A stretch of DNA of 64,000 nucleotides, from assembly GCA_934718135.1 (NCBI GenBank), contig CAKUZW010000001.1, positions 124,001 through 188,000 of the forward strand. Direction: 5' to 3'. Every line of letters starts with the position of its first letter. Within the stretch, counting starts at the first letter, position 1. Origin of the DNA: an uncultured Candidatus Melainabacteria bacterium (GTDB lineage Bacteria > Cyanobacteriota > Vampirovibrionia > Gastranaerophilales > Gastranaerophilaceae). The notes beneath the pieces are model-generated. The model did not search any database and was not told the origin of the DNA. It saw nothing but the letters and a program-made list of their open reading frames with translations. Both the position numbers and the translations under genes were made by a program. Positions 25,129-33,749 of the stretch are shown one piece after another.

Positions 25129-25537
25129 AATCGAAGTATAACATAGAATTGTTTGGTCCTTGAATAGTATAAACTCCTTTTGATTCATCGGATCTTACAA
25201 CAACTCCAAGTTTCTTTTGTAATTGTTTATCATTTTTTAATGCCTGTAGATCGGAACGTGTTAAGACTTCACCTTTTTTGTCTTTTTTATCAGCTTTTGT
25301 AATGGCATTAAAGATATTGTAATTTGTTGCATTCAAATTCAGGTGAGATTCTTTTGTTGCTTTTCCACCTGTCCATTGGTACCAATTGCTAACGGCTCCA
25401 TTTTTTACCGTTGTTCTTATTTGGTGGTCTTTTAGTGTTACATCACCTTTAAAGTTTTGAATTTTGACATTTCCATTAACTTTTACTTTAAAGTGTTCTT
25501 GTGGTTGTGCTTTATTTGTTACATTTAAATCGCCCAT
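25121..25537 (-). CDS. hypothetical protein, 138 aa
   Basis: I do not recognise this protein. It starts MGDLNVTNKAQPQEHFKVKV, is polar and basic, and has no signal or membrane segment; a beta-rich fold is likely from the alternating pattern. The ATG at 25537 has GGAGG five bases upstream, better than the ATG at 25549. It is convergent with the M14-like gene and overlaps it by eight bases. Confidence 0.6.
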   Translation of the reverse strand: MGDLNVTNKAQPQEHFKVKVNGNVKIQNFKGDVTLKDHQIRTTVKNGAVSNWYQWTGGKATKESHLNLNATNYNIFNAITKADKKDKKGEVLTRSDLQALKNDKQLQKKLGVVVRSDESKGVYTIQGPNNSMLYFDFN

Positions 25538-25666
25538 AATATCCTCCATGTGCTATGTATATATAAAGTATTTCTATCTTTTATAATTGCCAATTTAAAT
25601 TTATAAATTTTACATTTATTCATAATAATTTTGTGATAGTATTAAATCAGAAATGAGGATTTTTTT

Positions 25667-27040
25667 ATGAAATTATTTAACTCTTACACAAATACTGTTG
25701 AAGAATTTAAACCTATTGAAGAAAACAAAGTTAAAATGTATGTTTGCGGACCTACAGTTTATGATTATGCTCACCTTGGTCACGCCAGATGTTATATTAC
25801 GTGGGATGTTTTGTACAGATATTTGAAGTTCAAGGGTTATGATGTAACGTATTGTCGTAACGTTACAGATGTTGATGATAAAATTCTCAAAAAAGCAGAG
25901 AAAGAAGGTAAGACACCGACCGAAGTTTCTCAATACTGGTACAAACAATTTGAAAATTCAATGAAAGCTCTTAATACTCTAAAACCGGACATTGAACCTT
26001 TTGCAACTAAAACATTAGGTGAAATGATTTCTATGGTTAAAACTTTGATTGAAAAAGGTTTTGCTTATGAATCAAATGGAGATGTTTATTTCAGAGTTAA
26101 AAAATTCCCTAAATACGGATATCTTTCAAAACAACCGATTGATCAATTAGAAAGCGGAGCAAGAATTGAAGTAGGAGACCAAAAAGAAGACCCGCTAGAT
26201 TTTGCATTGTGGAAAAAAGATGAAAAATTCGGATATAAATCTCCATGGGGGGTTGGTCGTCCGGGATGGCATATTGAATGTTCTGCAATGAGTAGAAAAT
26301 ATTTAGGCAAAACTATTGATATTCACGCAGGTGGAGCTGATTTGATATTTCCGCACCACGAAAACGAAATTGCTCAATCTGAATGTGCAAATGGTTGCAA
26401 ATTTGTAAATTACTGGTTGCACAACGGTTTTGTAACTATAAATAAAGAAAAAATGTCAAAATCTTTAGGTAATTTCTTAACGATTGATGATATGTTGAAA
26501 AATTATGATTCAAATACATTGAGATTATTTATTTTGACAAATCATTACAGAATGCCTGTAGAATTTTCTGACGAAGCTTTAACAGCAGCTCAAGCAGGTG
26601 CTAAGAGATTGACAAATGCTAAACAAACACCGATTGATGAAAATCTTGATATTACAACAACCGATGAATACAAGACATTTGTTGAAGCAATGGATGATGA
26701 TTTGAATACATCAAAAGCTTTGGCTGTTTTGTTTGATTTGGCAACACGAGCAAACAAAGATGAAAAAGATGCGTATACAATTTTGTATAAACTTGGAACT
26801 ACATTAGGTTTCACTTTTGAAAAAGCATCTCTATCTGATGATGAAATAAATAAAGCAGTTAATCATGTTTCAGAGGTTTTGGGGCAAGAATTCAAGTCTA
26901 TTGATGAAGTGCTTGAACTTAGAAAACAGGCTCGAGCAGATAAAAATTGGGATATCGCAGACAAAATCAGGATTGCGTTTGATGAATGCGGAATTGTCCT
27001 AAAAGATACCAAAGACGGAACAACTGTTGAAGCAAAATAA
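25667..27040 (+). CDS. cysS: cysteinyl-tRNA synthetase
   Basis: CysRS charges tRNA-Cys. The 457-residue class I synthetase has the zinc Cys and HIGH-equivalent in CGPTVYDYAHLGHAR (27-41), further zinc ligands in IECSAM and IFPHHENEIAQSEC, and KMSKS at 262-266. GAGG precedes the ATG. It is monocistronic and followed by a terminator. Confidence 0.96.
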   Translation: MKLFNSYTNTVEEFKPIEENKVKMYVCGPTVYDYAHLGHARCYITWDVLYRYLKFKGYDVTYCRNVTDVDDKILKKAEKEGKTPTEVSQYWYKQFENSMKALNTLKPDIEPFATKTLGEMISMVKTLIEKGFAYESNGDVYFRVKKFPKYGYLSKQPIDQLESGARIEVGDQKEDPLDFALWKKDEKFGYKSPWGVGRPGWHIECSAMSRKYLGKTIDIHAGGADLIFPHHENEIAQSECANGCKFVNYWLHNGFVTINKEKMSKSLGNFLTIDDMLKNYDSNTLRLFILTNHYRMPVEFSDEALTAAQAGAKRLTNAKQTPIDENLDITTTDEYKTFVEAMDDDLNTSKALAVLFDLATRANKDEKDAYTILYKLGTTLGFTFEKASLSDDEINKAVNHVSEVLGQEFKSIDEVLELRKQARADKNWDIADKIRIAFDECGIVLKDTKDGTTVEAK

Positions 27041-27048
27041 AATTTTCA

Positions 27049-27087
27049 AAAAGCCATTCTTAATTAAATAAGAGTGGCTTTCTAATT
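27049..27087 (+). terminator. intrinsic terminator after cysS
   Basis: AAAGCCATTCTTA pairs with TAAGAGTGGCTTT (one G-U pair) and is followed by CTAATTTTT. Confidence 0.75.
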
Positions 27088-27125
27088 TTTACATATTGTA
27101 ATAATACAGAAGACTATTAAAAAAT

Positions 27126-27150
27126 ATGCTATACTTTAGTTAAATAGCAT
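27126..27150 (+). promoter_or_regulatory. promoter with inverted repeat over the -10
   Basis: The extended -10 TG-C-TATACT (27127-27135) is overlapped by ATGCTAT (27126-27132), which is repeated inverted as ATAGCAT (27144-27150). It could be an operator or a 5' hairpin of the response-regulator mRNA. Confidence 0.45.
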
Positions 27151-27170
27151 AATAGAAAGATTAGGGAAAA

Positions 27171-27542
27171 ATGAAAAAGATTTTAATAGTTGATGATGAA
27201 CAGGATATTGTTGAAAGCCTAAAATTTGTATTAGAAAATTACGATTATACTTGTTATTGTGCTTACAATGGTGAAGACGGATTGAAACTTGCACGAGAAA
27301 TTAAGCCTGATTTGATTATTTTAGATGTTATGATGCCAAGGATTAATGGCTACAAAATCAGCAGACTACTAAAATTTGATAAAAAGTATAAAGATATTCC
27401 AATCCTAATGATTACTGCTCGTTCTCAAGAGGAAGACAAACTTATTGGTGAAGAAACAGGGGCAGATGAGTATATCACAAAACCTTTTGATCTTGATGAT
27501 GTAGTTAAAACAGTTCAAAAATACCTAAATCCGGAAACATAA
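27171..27542 (+). CDS. single-domain response regulator (CheY-like)
   Basis: The 123 residues form one receiver domain: the acid pair at D8-D9, the phosphorylated D52 in LDVMMP, T/S in MITA, and K104 in ITKPF. There is no output domain, so it must act by binding a partner. The next gene begins two bases after its stop and encodes a PilB/GspE-like protein, the likeliest partner. AGGG lies six bases before the ATG. Confidence 0.9.
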   Translation: MKKILIVDDEQDIVESLKFVLENYDYTCYCAYNGEDGLKLAREIKPDLIILDVMMPRINGYKISRLLKFDKKYKDIPILMITARSQEEDKLIGEETGADEYITKPFDLDDVVKTVQKYLNPET

Positions 27543-27543
27543 A

Positions 27544-28926
27544 ATGAATATTATTACAAATAAAACACTTGAAACTCTTAAATATGATTTAGTTCGTGAA
27601 GGTCTTGTTCAATATGAAGTTGTTGAACAGGCAGAAGAGATTGCAAATGCTCAAAATATAAATATTGGGCAAGCTCTTATTAATTCCGGATTTATTACGG
27701 AAGAAAAGTTAATTAAATTTTTAGAATCAAAACTTCACACGCCGTATGTAAATCTTGATGACTACCAATTGGATCCGAATTGTTTGAAGTATATAAATTA
27801 TTCAGATGCAAGACGATATAAAATTATTCCGTTATTTAAGATTGAAAACACTTTAACCGTTGCAATGGCGGATCCGAGAGATTTATTTGCAATTGATAAG
27901 ATTATGGAAACGGCGGAATGTGAGATTGACCCTGTGTTATCATCAGAAGAAAGTATTCTGAAAAAAATTGATGAATACTACAAAATCGATGTCACGGTTG
28001 GTAATATTACAACAGAAGAAAATTCCGGCTATGATTGGCAAGATGAGCTTCATAAAGAAGATTTGAGCGATAATCATATTCAAAAAATTATTCGTGCAAT
28101 TTTAAAACAAGCAATCCTTGAGGGCATTCATGAAGTTACTTTCCAAGGAGGGGATGAAGGTTTAGGTGTTAATTTCAAAAAACAAGGAGAATTAACAAAT
28201 AAAGGGATTATCCCAACAGTTTTAGTTTCTTCTTTTGTTGCAAAATTAAAAACTCTTTCTGAACTTGATCCATCAGTTTCAGAAGTGCCTCAACTTGGTA
28301 AATTATGCTTTAAAGTTGACAATATAATCGTAATTGCAAGTGTTTCAACATTCCCGACAATTATGGGTGAGCGAATTTTCTTGAAAATTTACAAGCCTCC
28401 GAAAGCGTTGGATAAAATTATTTCATCCAAAACTGAACTAACAGAAATCAAACAAGCTCTTGATAAACCGGGAATAATCTTGGTTTGTGGTTCATCGTTA
28501 AGTGGTAAAACACATGTAATTTATTCACTACTTTTAGAGGCTGCAAAATCTAAATCTAAAAATATTATGACCCTTGAAAGTATTGCAAAATATGAGTTAA
28601 AAGGGGTTAATCAATGTGAATTTAATGAAAATGTCGGTTTTAATATGGATAAAGCTGCAAGATTTATTGAATTCCAAGATCCTGATATAATTTATCTTGA
28701 AGGTATTAAATCCAAAGAGTCTTTTGATTATTTTTCAAGTCTTGTATATAGCGATAAAACAATCATTATGGAATTTCTTGCAAATAATATGGATGATTTG
28801 AGAAATAAAATGGCTTTTTCTGACTTTGATACTCTAAAATCAATTATTACAGCAATGGTGTTTATCCACTCTAAAAATAGCGTTGAAGTTTTCAATAAAG
28901 ACACGCTTCAAAAATATTTAGGTTAA
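27544..28926 (+). CDS. degenerate PilB/GspE-like ATPase
   Basis: The 460-residue protein has an N-terminal MshEN/GSPII_E-type domain (GQALINSGFITEEKLIKFLE and LADPRDL-like text) and the PilB/GspE core. The core has diverged: Walker A is GSSLSGKT (316-323) with a His after it, Walker B is DPDIIYLEGIK, and the usual Arg-rich substrate loop (RxRxDG) and zinc CxxC motifs are missing. STFPTIMGERIFLKIY is still recognisable. It may be an inactive or regulatory paralogue of a pilus extension ATPase, controlled by the preceding CheY-like protein. Confidence 0.75.
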   Translation: MNIITNKTLETLKYDLVREGLVQYEVVEQAEEIANAQNINIGQALINSGFITEEKLIKFLESKLHTPYVNLDDYQLDPNCLKYINYSDARRYKIIPLFKIENTLTVAMADPRDLFAIDKIMETAECEIDPVLSSEESILKKIDEYYKIDVTVGNITTEENSGYDWQDELHKEDLSDNHIQKIIRAILKQAILEGIHEVTFQGGDEGLGVNFKKQGELTNKGIIPTVLVSSFVAKLKTLSELDPSVSEVPQLGKLCFKVDNIIVIASVSTFPTIMGERIFLKIYKPPKALDKIISSKTELTEIKQALDKPGIILVCGSSLSGKTHVIYSLLLEAAKSKSKNIMTLESIAKYELKGVNQCEFNENVGFNMDKAARFIEFQDPDIIYLEGIKSKESFDYFSSLVYSDKTIIMEFLANNMDDLRNKMAFSDFDTLKSIITAMVFIHSKNSVEVFNKDTLQKYLG

Positions 28927-29002
28927 CATTTTTAATGTTTTAGCAAAAAATATTTTTTTTTATTTTTCTATAAGATATTGTTTTGGTACAAAGAGGTGAA
29001 AA

Positions 29003-29194
29003 ATGATTAAATTATATGACGGTTTTAGAAAAATTTCAGATGTGACAAGATATAACTACAATGCAATGAATAATAGGGTTCGACAATATAAAACAAATCT
29101 CCCAACCCTGCATTCAAGTAGCTTTGAAAATAAAAAGCCAAATATCATAACAAAAATTGTTAAATTTTTCAAAGATTTGTATTGTGCAGATTAG
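29003..29194 (+). CDS. small basic protein, 63 aa
   Basis: The frame has a good AGAGG site seven bases before the ATG and ends just before a strong terminator. The sequence (MIKLYDGFRKISDVTRYNYN...) is basic, with an amphipathic C-terminal segment TKIVKFFKDLY. That tail resembles the ends of the two small proteins encoded on the opposite strand beside it (29260, 29628), so it may be a shortened relative. The function is unknown. Confidence 0.55.
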   Translation: MIKLYDGFRKISDVTRYNYNAMNNRVRQYKTNLPTLHSSSFENKKPNIITKIVKFFKDLYCAD

Positions 29195-29206
29195 TAAATT
29201 TATCAA

Positions 29207-29248
29207 AAAAAAGCTGGTCGGATTAAATATTTAATCCGACCAGCTTTT
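29207..29248. terminator. bidirectional intrinsic terminator
   Basis: AAAAGCTGGTCGGATTAAA and its perfect inverted copy form a stem of about 18 bp, with T-runs both ways. It separates convergent small genes. Confidence 0.92.
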
Positions 29249-29259
29249 GTAATATGTAA

Positions 29260-29556
29260 TTATCTTTTCATACATCTTGCAATGAATGCCATAATCTTTG
29301 AAGCTACAGATGGTTTCTTAAATTGGGCATTTATAGCGTCAACAGTTAGTAATCTTCTAGAATTGGCGTTATAAGCAAGTTTCCAACTTTTCAATTCTTT
29401 AGATATGTTATGTGTTGCAGGTCCTGTTCTTTTTACTAATACCTCATAACATTTTTTATCAAATTCTGTTGCATTTTTTTCAAGTCCCTTATGAACTTGA
29501 ATTCTATCTTTCATGCCATAATAAGCGGAGTCAATTTTTCTGTGAATACTGTTCAT
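29260..29556 (-). CDS. small basic protein, paralogue 1
   Basis: From the ATG at 29556 (GGAAAGG upstream) the protein has 98 residues and starts MNSIHRKIDSAYYGMKDRIQ. It shares with the neighbour at 29628 the block GPxTH, then KSW-x-x-AY-x-AN, then a V-x-N/A-x-QFKK segment, and the same length. A tandem duplication is likely. There is no signal peptide or known domain, and the amphipathic C terminus is basic. Confidence 0.65.
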   Translation of the reverse strand: MNSIHRKIDSAYYGMKDRIQVHKGLEKNATEFDKKCYEVLVKRTGPATHNISKELKSWKLAYNANSRRLLTVDAINAQFKKPSVASKIMAFIARCMKR

Positions 29557-29627
29557 ATTTCTACCTTTCCTTTTACAAATATAATAAAACATTTAGACTT
29601 GAAAAATTGCTAAATTTTAACAAAAAA

Positions 29628-29924
29628 TTATTTAGTAAAGACAGATAGAGCATTATATATTTTATCAAAAATAGAGTTATGCTTTTTAAATTGTCTATTC
29701 AAAACTTCAATTCTCAACAATTTTATGGTATTTGCCTTGTAAGCTTTGTGCCAACTTTTTATAACATTTATGGCTCCATGAGTTGAAGGCCCTGATTTTT
29801 CTTGTAAAGCTTGAAACAACAAAGCATCTTGCCTATTTAATTTTCTATTAGTCGCTTTTGAAATAAAATGTCTGTCTTTAACAGCAGAAATTGAAGCATG
29901 ATATATTATTCCGACTCTTAACAT
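29628..29924 (-). CDS. small basic protein, paralogue 2
   Basis: The 98 residues start MLRVGIIYHASISAVKDRHF and contain GPSTHGAINVIKSWHKAYKAN and LNRQFKKHN, matching the neighbour at 29260 in order and spacing. AAGGAAG lies eight bases before the ATG. It lies downstream of the acetyl-CoA synthetase gene but is separated from it by a terminator, so it has its own promoter. The function is unknown. Confidence 0.65.
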   Translation of the reverse strand: MLRVGIIYHASISAVKDRHFISKATNRKLNRQDALLFQALQEKSGPSTHGAINVIKSWHKAYKANTIKLLRIEVLNRQFKKHNSIFDKIYNALSVFTK

Positions 29925-29947
29925 AATAACTTCCTTCTTATTGGGGT

Positions 29948-29984
29948 AAAAACCGGTCTTTGATTTTACAAAGACCGGTTTAAC
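29948..29984 (-). terminator. intrinsic terminator after acetyl-CoA synthetase gene
   Basis: AAACCGGTCTTTG and CAAAGACCGGTTT form a perfect 13-bp stem with a short loop and a T-run on the minus strand. Confidence 0.9.
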
Positions 29985-30006
29985 TTATTTAACTATTTCC
30001 AAATAA

Positions 30007-32169
30007 TTAGTGGCAACATCCGCTGCAGCATCCGCAAGCAGAAGTTAAAGCTTTTTGAGCTTCTTCCAAACGAACTTTGATACGTCCATCTACTGCGATA
30101 CCTTCACCTGTTTTTTCAGAAATCAACAATGGGTTGATATCTAACTCATCAATGAAGCTGAAATCGTGAACTAATTGAGATAATCTCAATAGAGTTTCTT
30201 GGATTTGATCCATTTGAGCAGGTTTTGTACCTCTAGCACCTTCTAACAATTTGTATGATTTAACAGATTTAATCATTTCCATAGCATCAACATCTGTCAA
30301 AGGAGCAATTCTGAATGTTACATCTTTCAATACTTCGATGAATACACCGCCTAAACCGAACATCATCATTGGTCCGTATTGAGGGTCTGTCGCAATACCG
30401 CAAACCATTTCACGGCTACCTTTAACCATTTCTTGAATGATTACACCTTCCAAACCGTCAATCAAGCCTTTTTCTGTTAATTTAGCGATTAAGTCTTGGT
30501 ATTCAGCTCTTAATTGTTTTTCTGATTGGATGTTAACTCTTACACCACCAACATCTGTTTTGTGAGATGTTGTTTTTGATGTCATTTTCATAACAACCGG
30601 ATATTCGATTGAGTTTGCAATCGCAACTGCTTCATCTTCAGTTGTTGCAAAACCTGATTTACATACTCTGATACCGTAAGCATCTAATACGTCAATTGAT
30701 TCACGAGTTGTTAATTGAGCTCTACCTTCAGAAATTGATTTTTTGATAATTTGTTTTGCTCTTTCGTGGTCAACATCGTAAACCGGAGTTTTACCTTCAG
30801 GTCTTTCCATCCACAATCTTTGTTGATTTAATCTGTTCAAGCCATCAGCAGCTTCTTCAGCATACATAAAGAATGGCATATTAACATTCATATTTGAAAG
30901 TTTTGTGAAGAATTCGCTCTTAGTCATGAATACACCAATGATTGGTTTTTCAGGATGTTCAGCTTTGATTTCCATTAAAGCTTGAGCCACATCAATATCT
31001 TTCAAACCTAAGAATGGTAAGTAGATTGTGATAATCATATCAACGTTAGGATCTGCGATAACTGTTTCCAATGTTTGCTTGTAGTGTTCGATTGGAGCAG
31101 AAGCAATCATATCAATTGGGTTTTTAACAGAAGCTGCAGATGGTAAGAAACTTCTCAATTTTTCTTTAGTTTCATCTGTAATTTTAGCCATTTGCATACC
31201 ATATTCACTGATAGCATCTGTAGCCATGATACCAGGACCACCTGAGTTTGTGATGATTGCTACTCTATCACCTTTTGGAATAGGGCAGTTAGCAAAAACT
31301 TTAGCTGTAGCAAACAAGTTTTTCAAAGAGTATTCTCTGATTACACCTGATTGTTGTAACAAAGCGTTAGCAGCTTTATCAGCACCTGCTAATGATCCTG
31401 TGTGAGATGATGCAGCAGAAGCACCTGCAGCAGATCTACCTGCTTTCAATGCCAATACCGGTTTTTTCTTAGAAATTCTTGAAGCTAATTTTCTGAAGTT
31501 AGAAGGGTTTTGGATTGATTCCATGTAAAGAAGAATTTGTTCAACGTCTTCTTCATTTTCCCAATATTCAAGAGCTGTTTCAGCGTTAACATCAGCTTGG
31601 TTACCAATTGAAATGAATTGAGCAAAACCTAAGTTTAAGTCTTTCAAGATGTTCAAAATACCGCCACCTAAAGCACCTGATTGAGAAACGAAACCAATGT
31701 TTCCTCTTTCAGGAAGAGATTCAGCGAAACATCCGTCCATTCTAACGTCTGGGTGAGTGTTAACAACACCTAAGCAGTTAGGACCAACACATCTCATACC
31801 GTAAGAGTGGATTTTTTCAACTAATTCTTTTTCTAATTCAGCACCTGCAGCACCTGTTTCTTTGAAACCTGCTGTGATGATACAAATACCTTTGATTCCT
31901 TTTTCGTTGCATTGGTCAATTGTTGATAATACGAATTTAGCATTAACAACGATGATAGCTAAATCAACTTCACCAGGAACTTCTAAAACAGAAGTGTAAG
32001 CTTGTAAACCTTCAATAATTCCACCTTTTGGGTTTACAGGGTATATTTTACCGTTGAAGTTGTATTCTTGCAATCTCTTCATAATATCAGAACCGATTGT
32101 GTGTTCTTTTGTTGAAGCACCGATAACCGCAATTGATTTCGGTTTCATGATTTTGTCTAAAATACTCAT
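30007..32169 (-). CDS. acdAB: acetate-CoA ligase (ADP-forming), alpha-beta fusion
   Basis: The enzyme converts acetyl-CoA, ADP and phosphate to acetate, CoA and ATP, a fermentative energy-conserving step. The 720 residues have a CoA-binding domain (IAVIGASTKEHTIGSDIMK), a succinyl-CoA-synthetase-like domain with the phospho-histidine H256 in SSHTGSLAG, and a C-terminal ATP-grasp domain (RESIDVLDAYGIRV, VVMKMTS, GVIIQEMVKGSREMVCG). It ends in an unusual CGCCSGCCH tail. Codon use is strongly biased toward frequent codons, suggesting high expression. AAAGGA precedes the ATG. Confidence 0.93.
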   Translation of the reverse strand: MSILDKIMKPKSIAVIGASTKEHTIGSDIMKRLQEYNFNGKIYPVNPKGGIIEGLQAYTSVLEVPGEVDLAIIVVNAKFVLSTIDQCNEKGIKGICIITAGFKETGAAGAELEKELVEKIHSYGMRCVGPNCLGVVNTHPDVRMDGCFAESLPERGNIGFVSQSGALGGGILNILKDLNLGFAQFISIGNQADVNAETALEYWENEEDVEQILLYMESIQNPSNFRKLASRISKKKPVLALKAGRSAAGASAASSHTGSLAGADKAANALLQQSGVIREYSLKNLFATAKVFANCPIPKGDRVAIITNSGGPGIMATDAISEYGMQMAKITDETKEKLRSFLPSAASVKNPIDMIASAPIEHYKQTLETVIADPNVDMIITIYLPFLGLKDIDVAQALMEIKAEHPEKPIIGVFMTKSEFFTKLSNMNVNMPFFMYAEEAADGLNRLNQQRLWMERPEGKTPVYDVDHERAKQIIKKSISEGRAQLTTRESIDVLDAYGIRVCKSGFATTEDEAVAIANSIEYPVVMKMTSKTTSHKTDVGGVRVNIQSEKQLRAEYQDLIAKLTEKGLIDGLEGVIIQEMVKGSREMVCGIATDPQYGPMMMFGLGGVFIEVLKDVTFRIAPLTDVDAMEMIKSVKSYKLLEGARGTKPAQMDQIQETLLRLSQLVHDFSFIDELDINPLLISEKTGEGIAVDGRIKVRLEEAQKALTSACGCCSGCCH

Positions 32170-32228
32170 TTTTCGTCCTTTCTTTTTTTGTGAGTTTTTT
32201 ATTTACGTAATCGTTTTATTTACTTGTG

Positions 32229-32567
32229 CTAGATAACTTTTTCGAAAGTTTTATTTGGCATTGCATAAAGTTTTTCATATTTTTCCATAGCTTCTGCAAT
32301 TGAATTTTCAATTAGTGGTTGTTTTTGCAAAAATTTGTGAATTTTTACAGTATATTTTTCGTTGTTTGATTTAGAATTTACGGCTTCAATTGATAAAAAC
32401 TTGTTATTTTCTACATTTTTTATAAATAAGTCGTAAGACTTTTTAGAAATATCAATATTTTTCAGTGATTTTGATATTTCATTTCTCATTTTAGGGCTTA
32501 AATTTTCAGAAATATTTACAACCCCATTAAAACTTGTTTGATTGTTGTTAATTGAATTTACTTGCAT
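32229..32567 (-). CDS. small protein with N-terminal T-S-F-N-G motif
   Basis: The 112 residues begin MQVNSINNNQTSFNGVVNIS and continue as a polar, probably helical and beta domain. The N terminus is nearly the same as that of the upstream neighbour (32571) although the bodies differ. The gene starts three bases after that neighbour ends, so the two are cotranscribed. There is no signal peptide or known domain. Confidence 0.65.
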   Translation of the reverse strand: MQVNSINNNQTSFNGVVNISENLSPKMRNEISKSLKNIDISKKSYDLFIKNVENNKFLSIEAVNSKSNNEKYTVKIHKFLQKQPLIENSIAEAMEKYEKLYAMPNKTFEKVI

Positions 32568-32570
32568 ATT

Positions 32571-32990
32571 TTAAGCACCTTCCCTATTTGAAAATATTTT
32601 GTTCAATTTATTTGCAATTTCATTAAGGTATCTTTTCAGTCCATTTTCTTTGACACCTTCATTGGTAACTTTTTCTCTATTTTCAGCATTTTTAATCGCT
32701 CTAAAAATTGCCCCTTTCATTCCTTCTGCATTTAATATTGACTTCTCTCCCTTAAAAACAATATCACACTTGTCTTTATATTTTCCTCTTGTTGCAAAAA
32801 CTCGAACAGGCAAACCCCAGAATTTTGTATTTGGACCATTTGCTATATATATATTATATGGAGAATTTTTAACGATATTCATTTCTTTGAATTGTTTTGC
32901 AAATTGGTGTAATTGTTTTGCACTTCTTTCTCCTACAACAATCACGTTGCCGGAGAAACTTGTTTGATTTTGAATTGATTGTACTCGCAT
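32571..32990 (-). CDS. small protein with N-terminal T-S-F-S-G motif
   Basis: The 139 residues begin MRVQSIQNQTSFSGNVIVVG, followed by a basic, mixed helix-and-strand body ending in an amphipathic helix. It pairs with the gene at 32229 in a two-gene operon. The shared N-terminal motif with otherwise unlike bodies also occurs at 19677, 45943 and 49508. The function is unknown. Confidence 0.65.
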   Translation of the reverse strand: MRVQSIQNQTSFSGNVIVVGERSAKQLHQFAKQFKEMNIVKNSPYNIYIANGPNTKFWGLPVRVFATRGKYKDKCDIVFKGEKSILNAEGMKGAIFRAIKNAENREKVTNEGVKENGLKRYLNEIANKLNKIFSNREGA

Positions 32991-33009
32991 AATTTTATAC
33001 CACTTCTCC

Positions 33010-33627
33010 TTACGAATACCCGTTTACAATCCACTCACGAACTCTCAACTTAGCCCCCAAGCTTTCGGATATTTCTTCGCATTTTTTAACATTCAAACGG
33101 CGACCTTTGTATCCGTCAACAATTGATGTATCTGTTTTTATTCCTGACTCTGAACATGCTTTAATGAACTTTTTAACTTTATCATAAGCACCTTTAAATT
33201 TTGGTTGAGAAAGTTCATCATATTCTTCACTTGTTGAACCATTCAAGCTAACTGAAATTTCATCAATCAACCCAACAAGTTCAGGTACGATGTTTCTTTT
33301 ATAAACATAATTTGCATGACCGTTTGTGTTAATTCTTATTTTTGTATTTGGATAATTATCTTTAATATATTTTGCAACTTCTTTTAAAATTTCTAATTTC
33401 AAAAGAGGTTCTCCATATCCGCAGAACACAACTTCTTTTGATAATTCAAATTTCTTCAACTGTTCAATAACATCTTGCGAGGTAAAATCTTCACTATCAA
33501 GCCATAATTCTTGACCACAAACATCATCTTTATCTTTTCGCAAACAGAAAATACAATCATTTGTACATCTGTTGGTTAAATTTATATATATTTTGCCTTC
33601 CAGTGAGTAAACTAAAATATTTGACAT
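33010..33627 (-). CDS. radical SAM protein, TatD-associated type
   Basis: The 205-residue protein has the radical-SAM cysteines in CTNDCIFC (C21-C25-C28 region), a GYGEPLL glycine-rich segment and INTNGH, a compact half-barrel layout. It resembles the small family often encoded beside tatD, but no tatD gene is in the window. The substrate is unknown. The next gene on the same strand starts 20 bases downstream. Confidence 0.8.
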   Translation of the reverse strand: MSNILVYSLEGKIYINLTNRCTNDCIFCLRKDKDDVCGQELWLDSEDFTSQDVIEQLKKFELSKEVVFCGYGEPLLKLEILKEVAKYIKDNYPNTKIRINTNGHANYVYKRNIVPELVGLIDEISVSLNGSTSEEYDELSQPKFKGAYDKVKKFIKACSESGIKTDTSIVDGYKGRRLNVKKCEEISESLGAKLRVREWIVNGYS

Positions 33628-33713
33628 GTCATATCCTTTGTAACATCAATATTATCATACACACATATAATTTTTACAAGCAAAATGTTTAATAATTTTA
33701 CGATTTAATTTTA

Positions 33714-33742
33714 TTGAAAATAATTCCTTTTTGTCATAAATT
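33714..33742 (+). promoter_or_regulatory. promoter of bioF-bioG-bioC
   Basis: TTGAAA (33714-33719) and TAAATT (33737-33742) are 17 bases apart. The -10 ends eight bases before the ATG at 33750. The TTG at 33714 that could extend the bioF frame is thus part of the -35. Confidence 0.6.
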
Positions 33743-33749
33743 GAATTGT

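Noticed and set aside
33714..33749. TTG start extending bioF by 12 residues
   Set aside because: The TTG is part of a good -35 box with TAAATT 17 bases later, so the extension would not be transcribed.
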